Assembly (NCBI RefSeq): GCF_040183065.1
Contig: NC_091117.1
Location: 109,484,001-109,548,000, forward strand
From: Periplaneta americana
Taxonomy: Eukaryota; Arthropoda; Insecta; Blattodea; Blattidae
Direction of reading: 5' to 3'
DNA length: 64,000 nt
The first letter of the stretch is position 1. Every line of letters starts with the position of its first letter. Made by a program: the position numbers and the translations under genes. The notes below the pieces were generated by a model. It was not told the DNA's origin. It made no database searches and was given only the letters and a program-made list of their open reading frames with translations. Below, piece after piece: positions 1 to 11,124 of this stretch.

Positions 1-382
1 TATTGTCGCAAAATGCATGGCCAGACTAGGCTACAAATACTGTTCAGTTTCTGCGTTAAAAGTAGATGTGTGTGGCCACAAGACGTGATACAGCAACATT
101 TTAGTCTAGTTCTTTTGTGAATGGCAGCACTCAGCAGTGCAACTCTCAGACTAGATTGAAAGAATTACTGTATTGTGTTTCTTTTCTAATTGGTTGAGAA
201 TGGTGTACAACATATAGCAGCAAATTTTTGTAGTTTTGAGTTATGCAAATGTGAAAGAAAATATCTGACAAATCATTTTGAACATTTCACAGGAAGAGAT
301 TAGTAGAATAATCAGCGATTTTATTTCGAGATGAATTATGAACCCAAAGATTGTTGTTAGTTCGCCGTAGCCAAAGATGATG
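1..382. other. Unassigned AT-rich sequence
   Basis: No coding frame, RNA gene or repeat that I recognise. Confidence 0.5.
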
Positions 383-1060
383 AAGTAAAAGTGAAAAGGA
401 GTTTTAAACACAACCCTTATTCCCTAAAATACAATTCAAAGAGGAAATGTGTTTATAACATAAAAAAAATTTTTAACAATACTTACTGATTTGAGAAATC
501 TGTCTTGTAAAAGAAGAATTGTGTTGTTTACCAAACGAATTCGCTGTGAAGGGTTTAATGGAATGCTTCTGTACAGGCCTAAATTTTATTATTGAAGGAT
601 ACCTTAGGTTGAAATTGAAAGAAAGAAAAAAATTAAGTTTTGTCCTTCAAAGAAAGATATTTTGAAAAAAGTACAAGTAAACACATCTATTATAATTTTT
701 TTTTTCAGAATGTTCATTGTGGCGGTTTACAACAGATTAGATATGCTCTTCCCTTGTCAATACATACATTTCTACAGCATCTCAACATAAAGTAAAAGTA
801 GCTTTAAACTTGACTCTCATGTCCTAAAACACAACTCAAAGTGGATGTGTTTATAACACAACATTTATAAACAATAATGATTTGAAAATCTGTCATGTAA
901 AGGAACTGTACGTTTTTTTTTTTTTACCAAATAAAATCATTGTGAAGGGTTTACTAAAACATTTTTGTATACATTTTATTATTGAACAATACTTTAGATC
1001 GAAATTGAAAGAAGAAAAAATATGTACTACTTTTAAAGAAAGATATTTTGAAAAGAGTTA
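383..1060. repeat. Diverged tandem duplication, two ~280 bp copies
   Basis: Copy 1 is about 383-680 and copy 2 about 790-1060. They share a long ordered series of blocks: a taaacaca/taaaacacaac stretch, gtgtttataacac/taa, gatttga-aaatctgtc, accaaa, tgtgaagggttta, ttttattattga and aaagaaagatattttgaaaa. Many substitutions and small indels separate them, so the duplication is old. No coding frame is conserved between the copies. Confidence 0.75.
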
Positions 1061-1483
1061 AGACATGGGACAACTCAGCCCAGACTGTATACAGGAGTGG
1101 AGCAATGTTTATTGGCACCATATTGTTAGTAATAAATCTGTCATGAAAATTTTCCCACCTGAAAGTCAATGTCTTTCTCGCGCTCTCTCGCTCTCTCTCT
1201 ACTTCACTCTCTCATAAACACAAGTTGATTCAGTTGTTCTGACTACATACTGAGAATTTCAGCCATTGGAAAAACGAGTTTTTCTTCAAATTTGAGTCTG
1301 CTTTTCTCTCATTGTACATTTCATCCAAGAGAAAACAGAGTTTATATTCTCTTAAACTTTATAAATCGTGTTTCTCAGATTATCAAATTTCGCAGGAAAA
1401 AAAAAGAAAAGTGAATCTTAGGGTATGTTACAGTCTCAGTACAGATGAAGTTTTTGGAAAACAAAAAAATATTCTAACACTTT
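1061..1483. other. Unassigned spacer with short CT-rich run
   Basis: Contains a CT-rich simple repeat near 1178-1200. Nothing else recognised. Confidence 0.5.
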
Positions 1484-1497
1484 AAGATAAGCGGTGT

Positions 1498-1915
1498 TAC
1501 TCTTTGCAGTGGCTGAATGGTCAGACCTTCAGACTGTCACACAGGCAGTCCGGGTTCCATTCCCGGTCAGGTCTGGGATTTTTTCATTGAAAAAATTGAT
1601 AGTGACACTTGGGACGGACAAGGTCGCAGTTGGGGTTTTTCCCGGGGTTCTCCCATTTTTCCCCAAATTAGGCATTTACACCATTTCGTCACCATTTCTC
1701 CATTTCGTTATCATTCCATAACATTTCCCGAACGCTGGCTGGTAACACATGAAGGGTGCTGGCCTAGGGACAAGTGGGGGTGGCTGCTCGAAGCCTGGGC
1801 ACACAGAGAATCTTAGTGTAGTCAGCTGGTGTGGGTTTGGGAATGCATGACCAGAGGGCCAGCGCAATAGATCTTAACAGGTAGCAGTGCTGGGCCATAG
1901 TGCCCCCCTCAATTC
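1498..1915 (+). mobile_element. tRNA-derived SINE, complete, with 14 bp TSDs
   Basis: The head carries a tRNA-type RNA polymerase III promoter. An A box (TGGCTGAATGG) lies near 1510 and a B box (GGTTCCATTCC) near 1553, at roughly the spacing seen in tRNA genes. A tRNA-unrelated body follows, with a GTCGCAGTTGGGGTTTTTCC stretch near 1625, and the element ends at the tail GCTGGGCCATAGTGCCCCCC. Identical 14 bp direct repeats AAGATAAGCGGTGT at 1484-1497 and 1916-1929 flank it, which fits LINE-driven insertion. A second copy (minus strand, split by a Merlin element) lies at 11385-11604 plus 14989-15067. Confidence 0.9.
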
Positions 1916-2023
1916 AAGATAAGCGGTGTGGAATAAATTTCGATATCTGATAGCTAATTCGAGAGACAAATTTCACTGCACTCATCAGTGTCACTTGTTT
2001 TATTTCAAAATACATTAAATAAA

Positions 2024-2126
2024 ATGCCAAGGACATGTTGTATACCTGGCTGCAAATTCAATTATCAAAAGGGAACTTAGTGCTGATATTTACTTTTCCT
2101 TCTGATGAAGTAACAAAAAAACAGTA
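2024..2126 (+). pseudogene. Broken THAP-type zinc-finger exon
   Basis: From the ATG the frame reads MPRTCCIPGCKFNYQKG. After frame changes near 2073 and 2090 a second piece, SADIFTFPSDEVTKKQ, can be read. The spacing C-x4-C, then an aromatic residue and the FxFPxD turn is the N-terminal half of a THAP DNA-binding domain (C2CH finger), found in transcription factors and in P-element-type transposases. A GTAAGG splice-donor-like sequence follows at 2127. The Trp/second Cys/His half is absent. The SINE sits about 95 bp upstream. The match rests on motif recognition; a host THAP gene exon or a transposon remnant are both possible. Confidence 0.5.
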
Positions 2127-2514
2127 GTAAGGTTAAGAAAATTGTATTTAAAATAAGCTTATGCATGTATCCATACACATTTGTAAACTGACATTACACT
2201 AAAATGAATATTTGGATTTGTTATTTCTCTGTATTTAAAATCTTCTTAATTTGTGTGTCCTTTACATCACAGGTATTCAATCTATGGTATGCGTACTCCC
2301 AGGGGTATGCGGGGTTGTCTCAAGGAGTATGCCTATCTATGACTAGATATGTAAATATGCTGACATTTATTTTATTACACTTTTATTACACCTGTTGATA
2401 ATTATTGCAGGTTATATATTTTCTTTTAAAATATCAACTCTCGTTTTCGTTTGCTTCAAAAACATTTTACATTATTCACTACTATTATTATTGCATCAAT
2501 AATTAATTACTATC

Positions 2515-2549
<35 letters not shown>

Positions 2550-2748
2550 CATATTTTGCATACCGCATAAATCATAGTCTTTTGTTACTTCTTATATAAT
2601 ATTGCAAAGCAATTTGGGGGTACAAAGGTAAAAATGTATTTTTGGAGCATGCTAGTAAACAAAATTGAATACCACTCCTATATATGGCATTTGATTTTCA
2701 CTTTCTATCTCAATGGTAAAAATTGAAGTAAGACCGTTCATTTTACAT
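2127..2748. other. Unassigned AT-rich sequence
   Basis: No supportable gene. Contains the AAT microsatellite listed separately. Confidence 0.5.
2518..2546. repeat. (AAT)n microsatellite
   Basis: About nine consecutive AAT units. Confidence 0.95.
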
Positions 2749-2836
2749 GGTTGTTTGTACTTGCATTACAATTGTGTTATTTGCATGATGTTTGTTGTTT
2801 GTACTTTCATTACAATTGTGTTATTTGCATGATGTT
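2749..2836. repeat. Tandem duplication of ~46 bp
   Basis: Two nearly identical units, each containing GTTTGTACTT, TTACAATTGTGTT and TTGCATGATGTTT. Confidence 0.85.
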
Positions 2837-3090
2837 TAGTCTTTATTTATTGTCAGTTAAGGGATAAAAGTCTTTTGACTTGCATATTCTTTGACTATCT
2901 GAGTCTCCTTATGGATCTACTAGAGCGGAAATAAATAATAAATATATTTACTGTAAATTTCAGGGTTAAAAATATTGGTTTCATAATTAGAAATTCCTAG
3001 TAACTAACAATAAAATTGTTAAGTAGTTTTGGGGGGAAAATTAATTAGTGTTAAATAACATGTCAGACACTTGCCCCTCAAGTTTCATTT

Positions 3091-3095
3091 CATCA

Positions 3096-3147
<52 letters not shown>

Positions 3148-3150
3148 CAT
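3091..3150. repeat. (ATT)n/(CAT)n microsatellite
   Basis: A short CAT run grades into about 17 ATT units. Confidence 0.95.
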
Positions 3151-3290
3151 GTTTCTAGAATTAATTTTTTCCCTAATAAAGGATTATTCTTATTATGTAG
3201 AGTAATCTATAGAGCAATGACGTGCGGTGGTCCAACAGATTACCCCAGCAGCCGCGTAGTCAAGTTTTCTTTTCCTTCTTATTATTTACT

Positions 3291-3325
3291 AGCTGAAAGC
3301 GCCCGGCATTGCCCGGGTTTTCCTT
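3291..3325. other. Near-palindromic GC-rich motif
   Basis: Holds CCCGGCATTGCCCGGG, a near-perfect inverted repeat in otherwise AT-rich sequence. It is about 30-65 bp outside the LINE insertion at 3367 and is probably part of the older host repeat that the LINE entered. Confidence 0.4.
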
Positions 3326-3366
3326 TCTGCTCCTATTTTTAATTAAACTGTTTATTAAATTTTCGG

Positions 3367-4362
3367 GCTTTTGATAAAGTCAATCGGAATAAATTACTTC
3401 AGATTTTGGCAGATGATCAAGTACCTCAACAGATTATACAAAATATTTACAATATATATAAAACAACCATCATAGCAATTCGAAGCAACAATAAACTTTC
3501 ACAGTGGCGACCCATTTATAGTGGAGTACGACAAGGCTGTGGCCTTTCACCACTTCTGTTTATTATATATATAAATAGAATCATTCAAGATTGGCGACAG
3601 ACACGACATGGATTTATTCCAATTAATCGAAATTTGCAGCTTGATGCTTTACTTTTCGCTGATGATTTAGTTCTCATGGCATCAACTGAAGATGATTTAC
3701 AATATTCAGTACACAATTTAAATAAGGTCAGTGAAAAATATAACATGGAAATTAATATTGAAAAATCGAAAATCATGTCATTTTGTGGGAAATTCCCTGT
3801 ACCAAGCAAAATCTGTTTGAATAATAAAATAATAGAAAGAGTAAATACCTTCACTTATCTTGGCTATACACTATCACCTTATGATGAAGTAGATATTGCT
3901 GAAAAAATATGTAAATATAATAAAACAATGGGGATCATTAATAAAATCATGAAACCCTCACTAGTACAAAGACACACAAGAATAGGCTTGTATAAAACCT
4001 TAGCACAGCCAGTATTAAGCTATGGTAGCGAAGCGTGGACTGTGAAGAATAAAGATGTCAGTAGAATAACAGCAAGTGAGATGAGGTTTATGAGAGCAAC
4101 AGCTGGATATACTCGCTGGGATCATAAAAAAAATGAGGACCTAATGCAAGAACTTCAAATAGAACCCATTATGCAGTTCATCAGCAAATATCAACTTCAG
4201 TGGAAGGGTCATCTCGAACGAATGAATTGATGCAGAATTCCAAAAGCACTGCTTCATTATCATCCATATGGCAAAAGATCTCTAGGCCGTCCAAAGAAGA
4301 GATGGACTGAAAATTCTAGTTTGAGACCGTAACAGGCCACTTGGCCTAATACTTGTTAGGAA

Positions 4363-4390
<28 letters not shown>
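3367..4390 (+). pseudogene. 5'-truncated LINE, C-terminal part of reverse transcriptase (RTE-like)
   Basis: The frame begins inside reverse transcriptase motif A (AFDKVNRNKLL) and continues through motif B (SGVRQGCGLSPLLF), motif C (FADDLVLMA) and the YLGYTLS motif to a C-terminal region containing SYGSEAWTVKN and SEMRFMRATAGY. The open stretch ends at 4230; further family-like sequence (SLGRPKKRW) continues to about 4310. The 3' end is a GAT microsatellite tail. The RT is truncated at the 5' end, so no endonuclease is present. Identical 13 bp TSDs ATTAAATTTTCGG at 3354-3366 and 4391-4403 mark a clean target-primed insertion. Clade assignment is by motif style (RTE-like) and is not certain. 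Confidence 0.85.
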
Positions 4391-4393
<3 letters not shown>

Positions 4394-4625
4394 AAATTTT
4401 CGGAAATCTCGGAAACCTAACTATACACAACCAAAACAAATTGTCTTTACTAAGCTTTCCTCGCCCATAAAGATGAATCTTTACTTAACTTCACTTACAT
4501 GAATTAATGAAGTCCTTAGCCAAATGCCTGCCAGGGTTAACTCAATTTAAAACAGTTGTAAATCAGGCACCAAAAAGAAAACATTTCATTATGTGCCTGG
4601 TTAAACTGCTGTTTTAAATGTATAT

Positions 4626-4790
4626 ATTTATTTGTTTTTATTTATTTATTTATTTATTCTGGTGTATTTAAGGCCATTAGGCCTTTTCTTCCACACCTCC
4701 AGAAATACAAATAAAGTAATAGAAAAATCAAACTAGGGTATAAACAAAGTAAAACCCAACGATCTCCTCTTTCTGATCAGTTTCAGCATC
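4626..4790 (-). mobile_element. Retroposon 3' end with (AATA)n tail
   Basis: On the minus strand the sequence AAAAGGCCTAATGGCCTTAA is followed by ACACCAGAATAAATAAATAA, an A-rich retroposon tail. The same arrangement recurs at 49449-49600 (minus), where GGCCTTATGGCCTTAAAT precedes an ATT-rich tail. Only the 3' end is visible; the parent LINE or SINE is not identified. Confidence 0.5.
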
Positions 4791-6067
4791 GTATCAAAAT
4801 ATACATATATAATTTAATTTATATTGGAAGATTGTTTACCTCTTGACTGCTGTACACCCACTTAAGATATCATACCCAGTTTTTTTTTAATATAACTTGA
4901 AACTATATCTCATAAATTCAGAACATATTATATTAATTCTAATTTTATACACAGAATACAGATACAATATAAACTCGAGATAAGTCATTTTTTAACATAA
5001 AGACTAATATTCTGAGAAACGTACAGGCCTACCGGTATTTTAGAAATTAAGAGATTTTTATTTCCACAACGCTTAACATACTAAATATTCAATGTGATTA
5101 TACAGATATAATTTCGCAGCAACACATTTTCGGACGCAAACAACAATATTTTGAGAATTAATACAATGTTATTTTCAGTGGCCTTATGTACATTCACATA
5201 CTACATTAACAACATGACAAAAGTATCATTGAATTGCTTATTGATATGTGCAAAAAAATTTTTTTTTCACTTCTTTGTGTAAAATATAGTTGAGGATGTG
5301 AAAAACAAGCAGTTTTTAAACAAATGTCTGCAACTTTGAGCGACTGTCCTTGAGCTTCATTTTAATATGGCCATTACAAATAATGCTAGTGGCATTGAAA
5401 TTGCAGTTGCTTAATATTGAATGAGTATCCTAGCAATACGTGGAATAAAAACATCTCCTTTTCTTTTTGCAGTTAATATTGCCAATTCTTTTACGTTTCA
5501 TATGAGTTTTTCACACCAATTTTTATTTGTGCATAATTTTGGTGGGTTAATATTTCGCAATAGTACTATTAATTATTCAATATTAAGTAAATTAGGTGGT
5601 AGCAATCCTTATGGTTTCAAAGAATTCTATAATGCAGTTGTATAAAAGTCTGCTCACTATCTACAAAACTGCATCGAGGAATTCATAATACGGTCCTGGA
5701 CTGCGTAAAGATACTTATTGCATGAATTATCTAGTTTTAGCCTTCATGATATGTAACAACAATGTAATTTAATTTCGTGTTAAAATTTCCAAGGCCTCGT
5801 GAAAGTCTATGTTGAATACAACAGACAAAAATAAAAAACAATTGACTGTAGAAGATTTTGCATTTTAATATTATACGTGAATTTTTATCTATTTATTTTT
5901 ATTTTTTATATTTTTAATTAGTTTAACTTCCATTTGCACAATTTTAATGTAGCCTATGTTCTTCTCCTGGTTATGAAGGTTAAATGTGTAAACTTTGGCA
6001 CATATCGGTCAAAGTGTGTAGATTTGTATAGAGAACATACATACATACCCACATTCAATTTTATATA
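4791..6067. other. Unassigned sequence
   Basis: About 1.3 kb of AT-rich DNA. Open frames are short and unlike known families. Nothing supportable. Confidence 0.5.
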
Positions 6068-7575
6068 TGTTATTGTTTCCTAATGCCAGGCGTTTGACAA
6101 TAAAGTCATTTGCCCTCTTGCACTCCAATATTTTTCAAAGATATTATCATGACCAGCCACTGAAGCAAAGATTTTGAGGTGTCCTGAATCCATTTCTTGG
6201 TTTAAGTTGCACAATGGACAGTTAGGGGACTGATATATTCCAATTCTATGCAGGTGTTTGGCCAAACAATCATGGCCTGTTGCCAATCTAAATGCAGCTA
6301 CAGACGATTTTCGTGGTAAATCGGGAATTAACTGTGGATTTTGATGCAGAGAGTTCCATTTTTTCCCTTGGGATTGTGTTATCAAATTTTGTTTGTTGAA
6401 GTCTAAGTATGTAGATTTAATAAATCTTTTCACAGAGTAATACGTAGATTTAGTAACAGGTTTGTAAGTAGCAGTGCTGCCCTTCTTTGCTAAAGCATCC
6501 GCATTCTCATTTCCCAGGATTCCACAATGGGATGGTATCCATTGGAATACAATTCTTTTATTGAGTGATATTAATTGAGAGAGCATTTTAGTTATTTCTG
6601 CTGTTTGAGATGAAGGTGTGTGTTTAGAGACAATTGATAGAATAGCTGCTTTGGAGTCTGACAATATAACTGCATTTTTAAATTTATTAATGTGGCATAG
6701 AAGATTCCTGAGACTTTCACTTATTGCAATGATTTCTCCATCAAAACTTGTTGTTCCATACCCAAGAGATCTATAAAGTGAGAAGAGACAGCACGTAACA
6801 CCTGCACCGGCACCTTGTTCTCTGGAGATCAAGGATCCGTCAGTGTATAAATGAAGCCAGTTTTGTGGAGGGTATCTAATATTAATTGTCTCTAAAGACA
6901 ATTGTTTTAGTATTTCAGTGTTTACTTCTGATTTCAGTATTTCTTCTGTTAAATTTAATTATATTCCATATTTAATAGAGTTAAAGGGTTTGGTTTAATT
7001 TGTAGGTTTTCTTTTAAATTCGGGATATTCATTTTCTGTTTTAATTCTTGAACAATGGATATGAAACTTTTTTGAGTTTTCAATCTACAGAGAGGACTGT
7101 ATGAATGCCAATTGTTTCCTGGTAATCTAATAAGTTTTTCATATTGAATCAGTGCTTTTTCTTCTATTGTCATTTTGATGCTGTTAATATTAGTGAGGAA
7201 TCTCATAGAATCTATTGGAGTTGTTTTGATTCCACCAGTAATGAGTCTGAGAGCTTGGTTTTGAACATATTCTATTTCGTTTATGAAAGGTGAAGTAATT
7301 AAAATTTCTCCGCAGTATGTCAGCACTGGCTGTATAAACATTTTGTATGTAGTGTTCAAAGTATTCCTAGAGCATCCCCATTTCTTTCCTGCTAGTCTTT
7401 TTAGAAGGGAGAATCTTTTACGAGCTTTTTCAGAAATCTATTTCAAATGGTTGCTCCATGTTAACTTACTATCGAAAATAACTCCAAGATATTTGGAGTC
7501 AGAAGTCCTAGGAAGGTGTTGGCCAGTGTATTGGATATTGAATTCTCTTTCTTTTTTACCAAGTGAAGATATTTG
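6068..7575 (-). pseudogene. LINE 3' part: RT thumb plus RNase H (I-like)
   Basis: Read on the minus strand. The segment near 7575-6955 holds the end of a reverse transcriptase (SKYLGVIFDSKLTW, then YKMFIQPVLTYCGEIL). The segment 6901-6080 is an RNase H domain with YTDGS, SFDGEIIAISE, VILSDSKAA and WIPSHCGILGNENADALAKK, the D-E-D-D active-site set of type I RNase H. A short C-terminal Cys region (CPLCNLNQEM) follows. LINEs of the I/R1/Loa group carry RNase H in this position. In-frame stops near 7430 and between the two open stretches show decay. The element is 5'-truncated near 7575 and ends at about 6068 without an obvious poly-A. Confidence 0.85.
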
Positions 7576-7734
7576 GTAGTTACTTATGCTAATTTCATAT
7601 ATTAAGATATTTGATTCAAATACTTATAACATTACTAATTATAAAAATACGTTGGTATTTGGTACCAATTTTTTTGTTACAAAATGTGTAAGATTAGGCC
7701 TACTGCAACTACTACCTAAAATTAAAAATATTAT

Positions 7735-8080
7735 TATAAAAGACTACTCTAAGTATTGTAAGTCGCGACGAGTAATTCCATTTTGTTGGGGAAACATGTT
7801 GTAATCGTCGACCCAGAAATTCATCAAGAAATTTTGTACGCTTTGATGATTTGGAGAAAAATACTGCAAGCCCAGAAAGAGTAGCAAAAAATATATGGCA
7901 TTCAGGAATACTTAAAGCACTTTGGGACAGTGCTAAATTTAATCAGTGTACATAGCAGTGAACAAAGAGAGCTTGTGGAAAAGAAAACTTAATATTAGCT
8001 TGACACCATGTAATGAAGAGGTCATCGTAGCTCTGTTGCGACAAGTTTCTTACTGCAGTTTGAAAAGTCTTCAATATGTC
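7735..8080 (-). pseudogene. hAT (ZMYM1/DUF4371-like) transposase remnant, distal part
   Basis: Minus-strand reading gives PQALFVHCYVH, then LNLALSQSALSIPECHIFFA and LAVFFSKSSKRTKF, ending in GRRLQHVSPTKW. This is the catalytic-region block (HCxxHxLNL, then FFxxSxKR, then TRW-like) of ZMYM1-type hAT transposases. Stops and frame changes are present. It is the continuation of the remnant at 9832-10463, from which it is separated by a piggyBac insertion at the TTAA at 8081. Boundaries of the original hAT element were not found. Confidence 0.75.
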
Positions 8081-8538
8081 TTAACCCAGATAAGACTGAC
8101 GTCCTATATATAGGACACCGGACGTTTTATTTTTTTTATCATTGTTGTGTAAGATTTTCATAGTCGGCAATCATGATACCATAATCCTTATGTGTTATAA
8201 ATTGCCTCCAATTTTTTTATTGTGTTCAGTCTGTCACAGTCATTATTGTTAACATATTTGTGTGAGTCATGGCTGTGGAGCAGAACATGTTGTTCTCGAA
8301 GTCGGTATATATCACATGCTATAGATATAATGCTTTTGATATTGATAGGGCATACTCGTATGATGTACTTCGTATATAATAATTCATAATTAGATTCAAT
8401 TTTTGATTTAGTGTTATGCTATATCATGGTAAAGTTAGGCGTACTACATGTAGTACGTCAGTCATAAGAGGGGGCATTTCGTGAGACTGATGGTACTCAT
8501 GTTGTTATAGGGGATTTTCACTAAATGAAGCCTTACAA

Positions 8539-8877
8539 ATGATGCAGGACGACCAAGTTGCTATACCTAAGTGCAATAACATTTCCATCACCATTTTATC
8601 ACCAAAAAATTGGTGTGATAACGTAACTGACGAGGATTCTGGTGATGAAAATAACCCTACAATTTACAATATGCCTGGTAGTCAGTTGCGAGCTGAGACG
8701 GAAGTAACCCTCAATGCACAAGGAGAGGGAATGGATGATTATGATGACGAAAGTCATAATGGTGATGATGAACATAGTAAAGGCGATGGTGAGAATGGCA
8801 GTAGAAATACTAGTGATTCAGCAACCGATATACAGGTGAAGAGAAAGAATAATAAATTTCGTTTGGGAAGAAGTTGA
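8539..8877 (+). pseudogene. piggyBac transposase N-terminal fragment
   Basis: A 112-codon open frame, strongly acidic (DEDSGDENN, GMDDYDDESHNGDDE) with a basic end (VKRKNNKFRLGRS). Acidic, disordered N-termini of this kind precede the DDE core in piggyBac proteins. No catalytic motif follows, and the next recognisable piggyBac sequence is C-terminal, so the core was deleted. Assignment depends on its position between piggyBac ends rather than on a strong domain match. Confidence 0.6.
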
Positions 8878-9535
8878 CATAATGCAGGGAAATACTATAT
8901 TTTTCAATTTCCGTGCACACAGTTTCAAGATACTCTAGAAATCTGAAGAAGAAAATATCAGTGAAACAGCCCAATATCATATATCAGTACAACAAAAATA
9001 TGGGTGGACCAAAACATCAATCTGTACAAAGCATCTATTAGAGGCAAGAAATGGTACCGGTACTTTAGTCTGCATTGACGTAGCAGAACAAAATGCATGG
9101 CAGCTATACAGGATAAACTCCAACGAAAAATTCGATCATCTTGCATTTTGCAAATGCCCTGTCTTATCTGTTCTCGAATCCACTTCTTGGCACGTACAGT
9201 CAAGCGGTAGACCAGCGGTCGTCAACTCACTGCACTCTCGGGCTATCGTCTCTTACCCGCAGGTGCATTTGTGACTGCTGGCGGGTATGCTCTCTACCTA
9301 ATGCTGCAGCACTTATCGTTTACCCATTTCAGCGAGTGCTGACGACCACTGCGGTAGACCATCTCATCTACGACTGAGCAAAAGATTCAAGGTTTGATGG
9401 AAGTAATTATTTTGTGGTATCTCAAGAAAAACAAACTCAATGCAGACAGTGTCACACAAGGACAACAATAATATGTATGAAGTGTGATGTTGGTGTACAT
9501 GTAAAATGTTTTATCACGTATCACACACCATGAAC
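8878..9535 (+). pseudogene. piggyBac transposase C-terminal remnant with Cys-rich domain
   Basis: Broken frames give IYQYNKNMGG and then NLYKASIRGKKWY and NAWQLYR pieces. These match the late catalytic/insertion region, where piggyBac proteins have a YNxxMGGVDxxD...SxRxKKWY...NAW pattern. The last part, after the nested MITE, reads CRQCHTRTTIICMKCDVGVH followed by VKCF, a Cys-rich zinc-binding tail typical of piggyBac. Stop codons and the 139 bp MITE break the frame. Confidence 0.75.
9213..9351. mobile_element. hAT-type MITE, 139 bp, 8 bp TSD
   Basis: Ends CAGCGGTCGTCA and TGACGACCACTG are inverted repeats with one mismatch. CGGTAGAC flanks both sides (9205-9212 and 9352-9359). CAG ends with an 8 bp TSD are the hAT signature. 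No coding capacity. Inserted in the piggyBac C-terminal region. Confidence 0.9.
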
Positions 9536-9831
9536 ATTCTCGAAAAATACAATAATCTTATTGTGAGTGATATTATAATTTTGTGTTAATTTTATGTATT
9601 GTTAAGCTAAATATTTATATATATTAGTGCTAAAACGACTTACGTCATATAATGTTTTTGCATGGGGATATGACTGACGTCCTATATATAGGACACTGAA
9701 AATCTCGGATACTGTCAACATAAAAAATTTAAAAACAGCTTTGTTACGCTATATCAATTACAATTAAAAAATTCATACAAAAAAATCGTATTTTTTTTTA
9801 ACAAAAAATAATTCAGTCTTATCTGGGTTAA

Positions 9832-10463
9832 AAATAAGATCAGAAAGTTTTGCCAGCGTTTTGTCCTCACAACACGGAAGCACACAAACCACTCTACCAC
9901 CCTTATTTCAATTGTATATCGATAAATGAGAGAAAATTGTGATTTATTCGAGACGTCAGTTGTCTCATCAGCTAATATGGCAAAAAAATCAGATTTCTAT
10001 AATTTTATTGCTGTTTAATTTCTTTATTAAGTGCGATGGCAACAGATTCAATTAAACCATTTTGAATACGATTTTATACACCTTTGAATACTGTAGATGT
10101 CTCCAAATGACGTTTTAGAAGAGGGTCATACTGAAGGGTGTAGTCCAAAAGTTCTAAATAATTACTGCGGTTGTTGAACATTTTCGACTCACCATTTTCT
10201 CTAAATGAAAGTTCCAGTTTTGCAAGTAAACAAACGGCATTTATAAGGCTTTTCAGAATGTCTCTATTGCGTGTTACCTTGTCATTATGTAGAATAATAC
10301 TTTGTTGTGTTTGGTCACTTAGCTCAGTTTCAATATGCACAGTTCTAAAAGTCGCGAGTGCGTTAGAAGCACGAATATGTGCAATTGCAACATCATGATT
10401 GCGTATTGTTTTAGTTAAATTACTGGCACTGTATTTAGCTTGTTGTATCCTGTAGTTCTCCAA
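9832..10463 (-). pseudogene. hAT (ZMYM1/DUF4371-like) transposase remnant, proximal part
   Basis: The minus-strand frame from 10463 to 10074 reads MENYRIQQAKYSASNLTKTI and later VTRNRDILKSLINAVCLLAK, LELSFRENGES, NYLELLDYTLQYDPLLKRHL. This is the DUF4371 pattern of ZMYM1-type hAT transposases. Past a frame change it continues with ADETTDVSNKSQFSL, where the first catalytic Asp region (ADExxDVS) of this family lies, then breaks down towards 9832. The same gene resumes at 8080 beyond the piggyBac. The N-terminal TTF finger expected upstream was not found. Confidence 0.8.
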
Positions 10464-11124
10464 GTGGAGCTTCTGTCACAGCTAAACAGCAAACAATTTC
10501 AACAAAATAGATTGTTACACCTAACACTTCCAGTAAGCCAATCACATCTTTCATAATTGGTATTGTTAAAATGGCGAGTAATATTTTTTGTTGTTGAATT
10601 AAATTATTATTATTATCACCAGACATAATAAAAACTTTTTATTGCACTTATATACACATACACAATGTAACTACAAAGTACCGGTACAAACAAACACGAG
10701 AGAAACAGTATGTTTTACACTCATTCGACTTTGCACACACAGCCAGCCCAGGCAGGCTACCAGCTGCTTGGGGTATATGCATCTACTACAGTCTCGTGAG
10801 GCGTCCCTCATTGGTTAGAAGTTATGATGACGTGGGTTGTCATGGCAACTTCCATGCTAACCTGCATTCAGCACTACTGGCATGCTGCTGCCAGCTCGGG
10901 ACCACAGTATGTGCATTGTATATGCTCCATCACGCGACTTACAATTAACAAAACGTATTTAGAAGCATTTCAGGACTTTATGATTAAATAAACAGAAAGT
11001 TTAATCATGGATTTACGTAGATATCGTGATTCTTACAATCAATCAATGCTGCCCAAGCCGTGCTGGCTACAATATGTAAACAAAATGACAACATATTGAC
11101 ATATCAAACTCACATCATAATTGT
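10464..11124. other. Unassigned sequence upstream of hAT remnant
   Basis: A short minus-strand open frame (10435-10626) overlaps the hAT start but shows no family motif. The rest is unassigned. Confidence 0.45.

Larger units (their letters stand above)
8085..9827 (+). mobile_element. piggyBac element with internal deletion, TTAA target sites
   Basis: The ends are CCCAGATAAGACTGA at 8085 and its inverted form TCAGTCTTATCTGGG at 9827, each next to TTAA (8081-8084 and 9828-9831). A palindromic GTCCTATATATAGGAC block occurs once inside each end (near 8100 and 9670), an internal inverted-repeat signature. It is 1743 bp long, against about 2.3-2.5 kb for a full piggyBac. The N-terminal and C-terminal coding parts remain while the catalytic core is missing. 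It is inserted in the hAT remnant. A small hAT MITE lies inside at 9213-9351. Confidence 0.9.
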
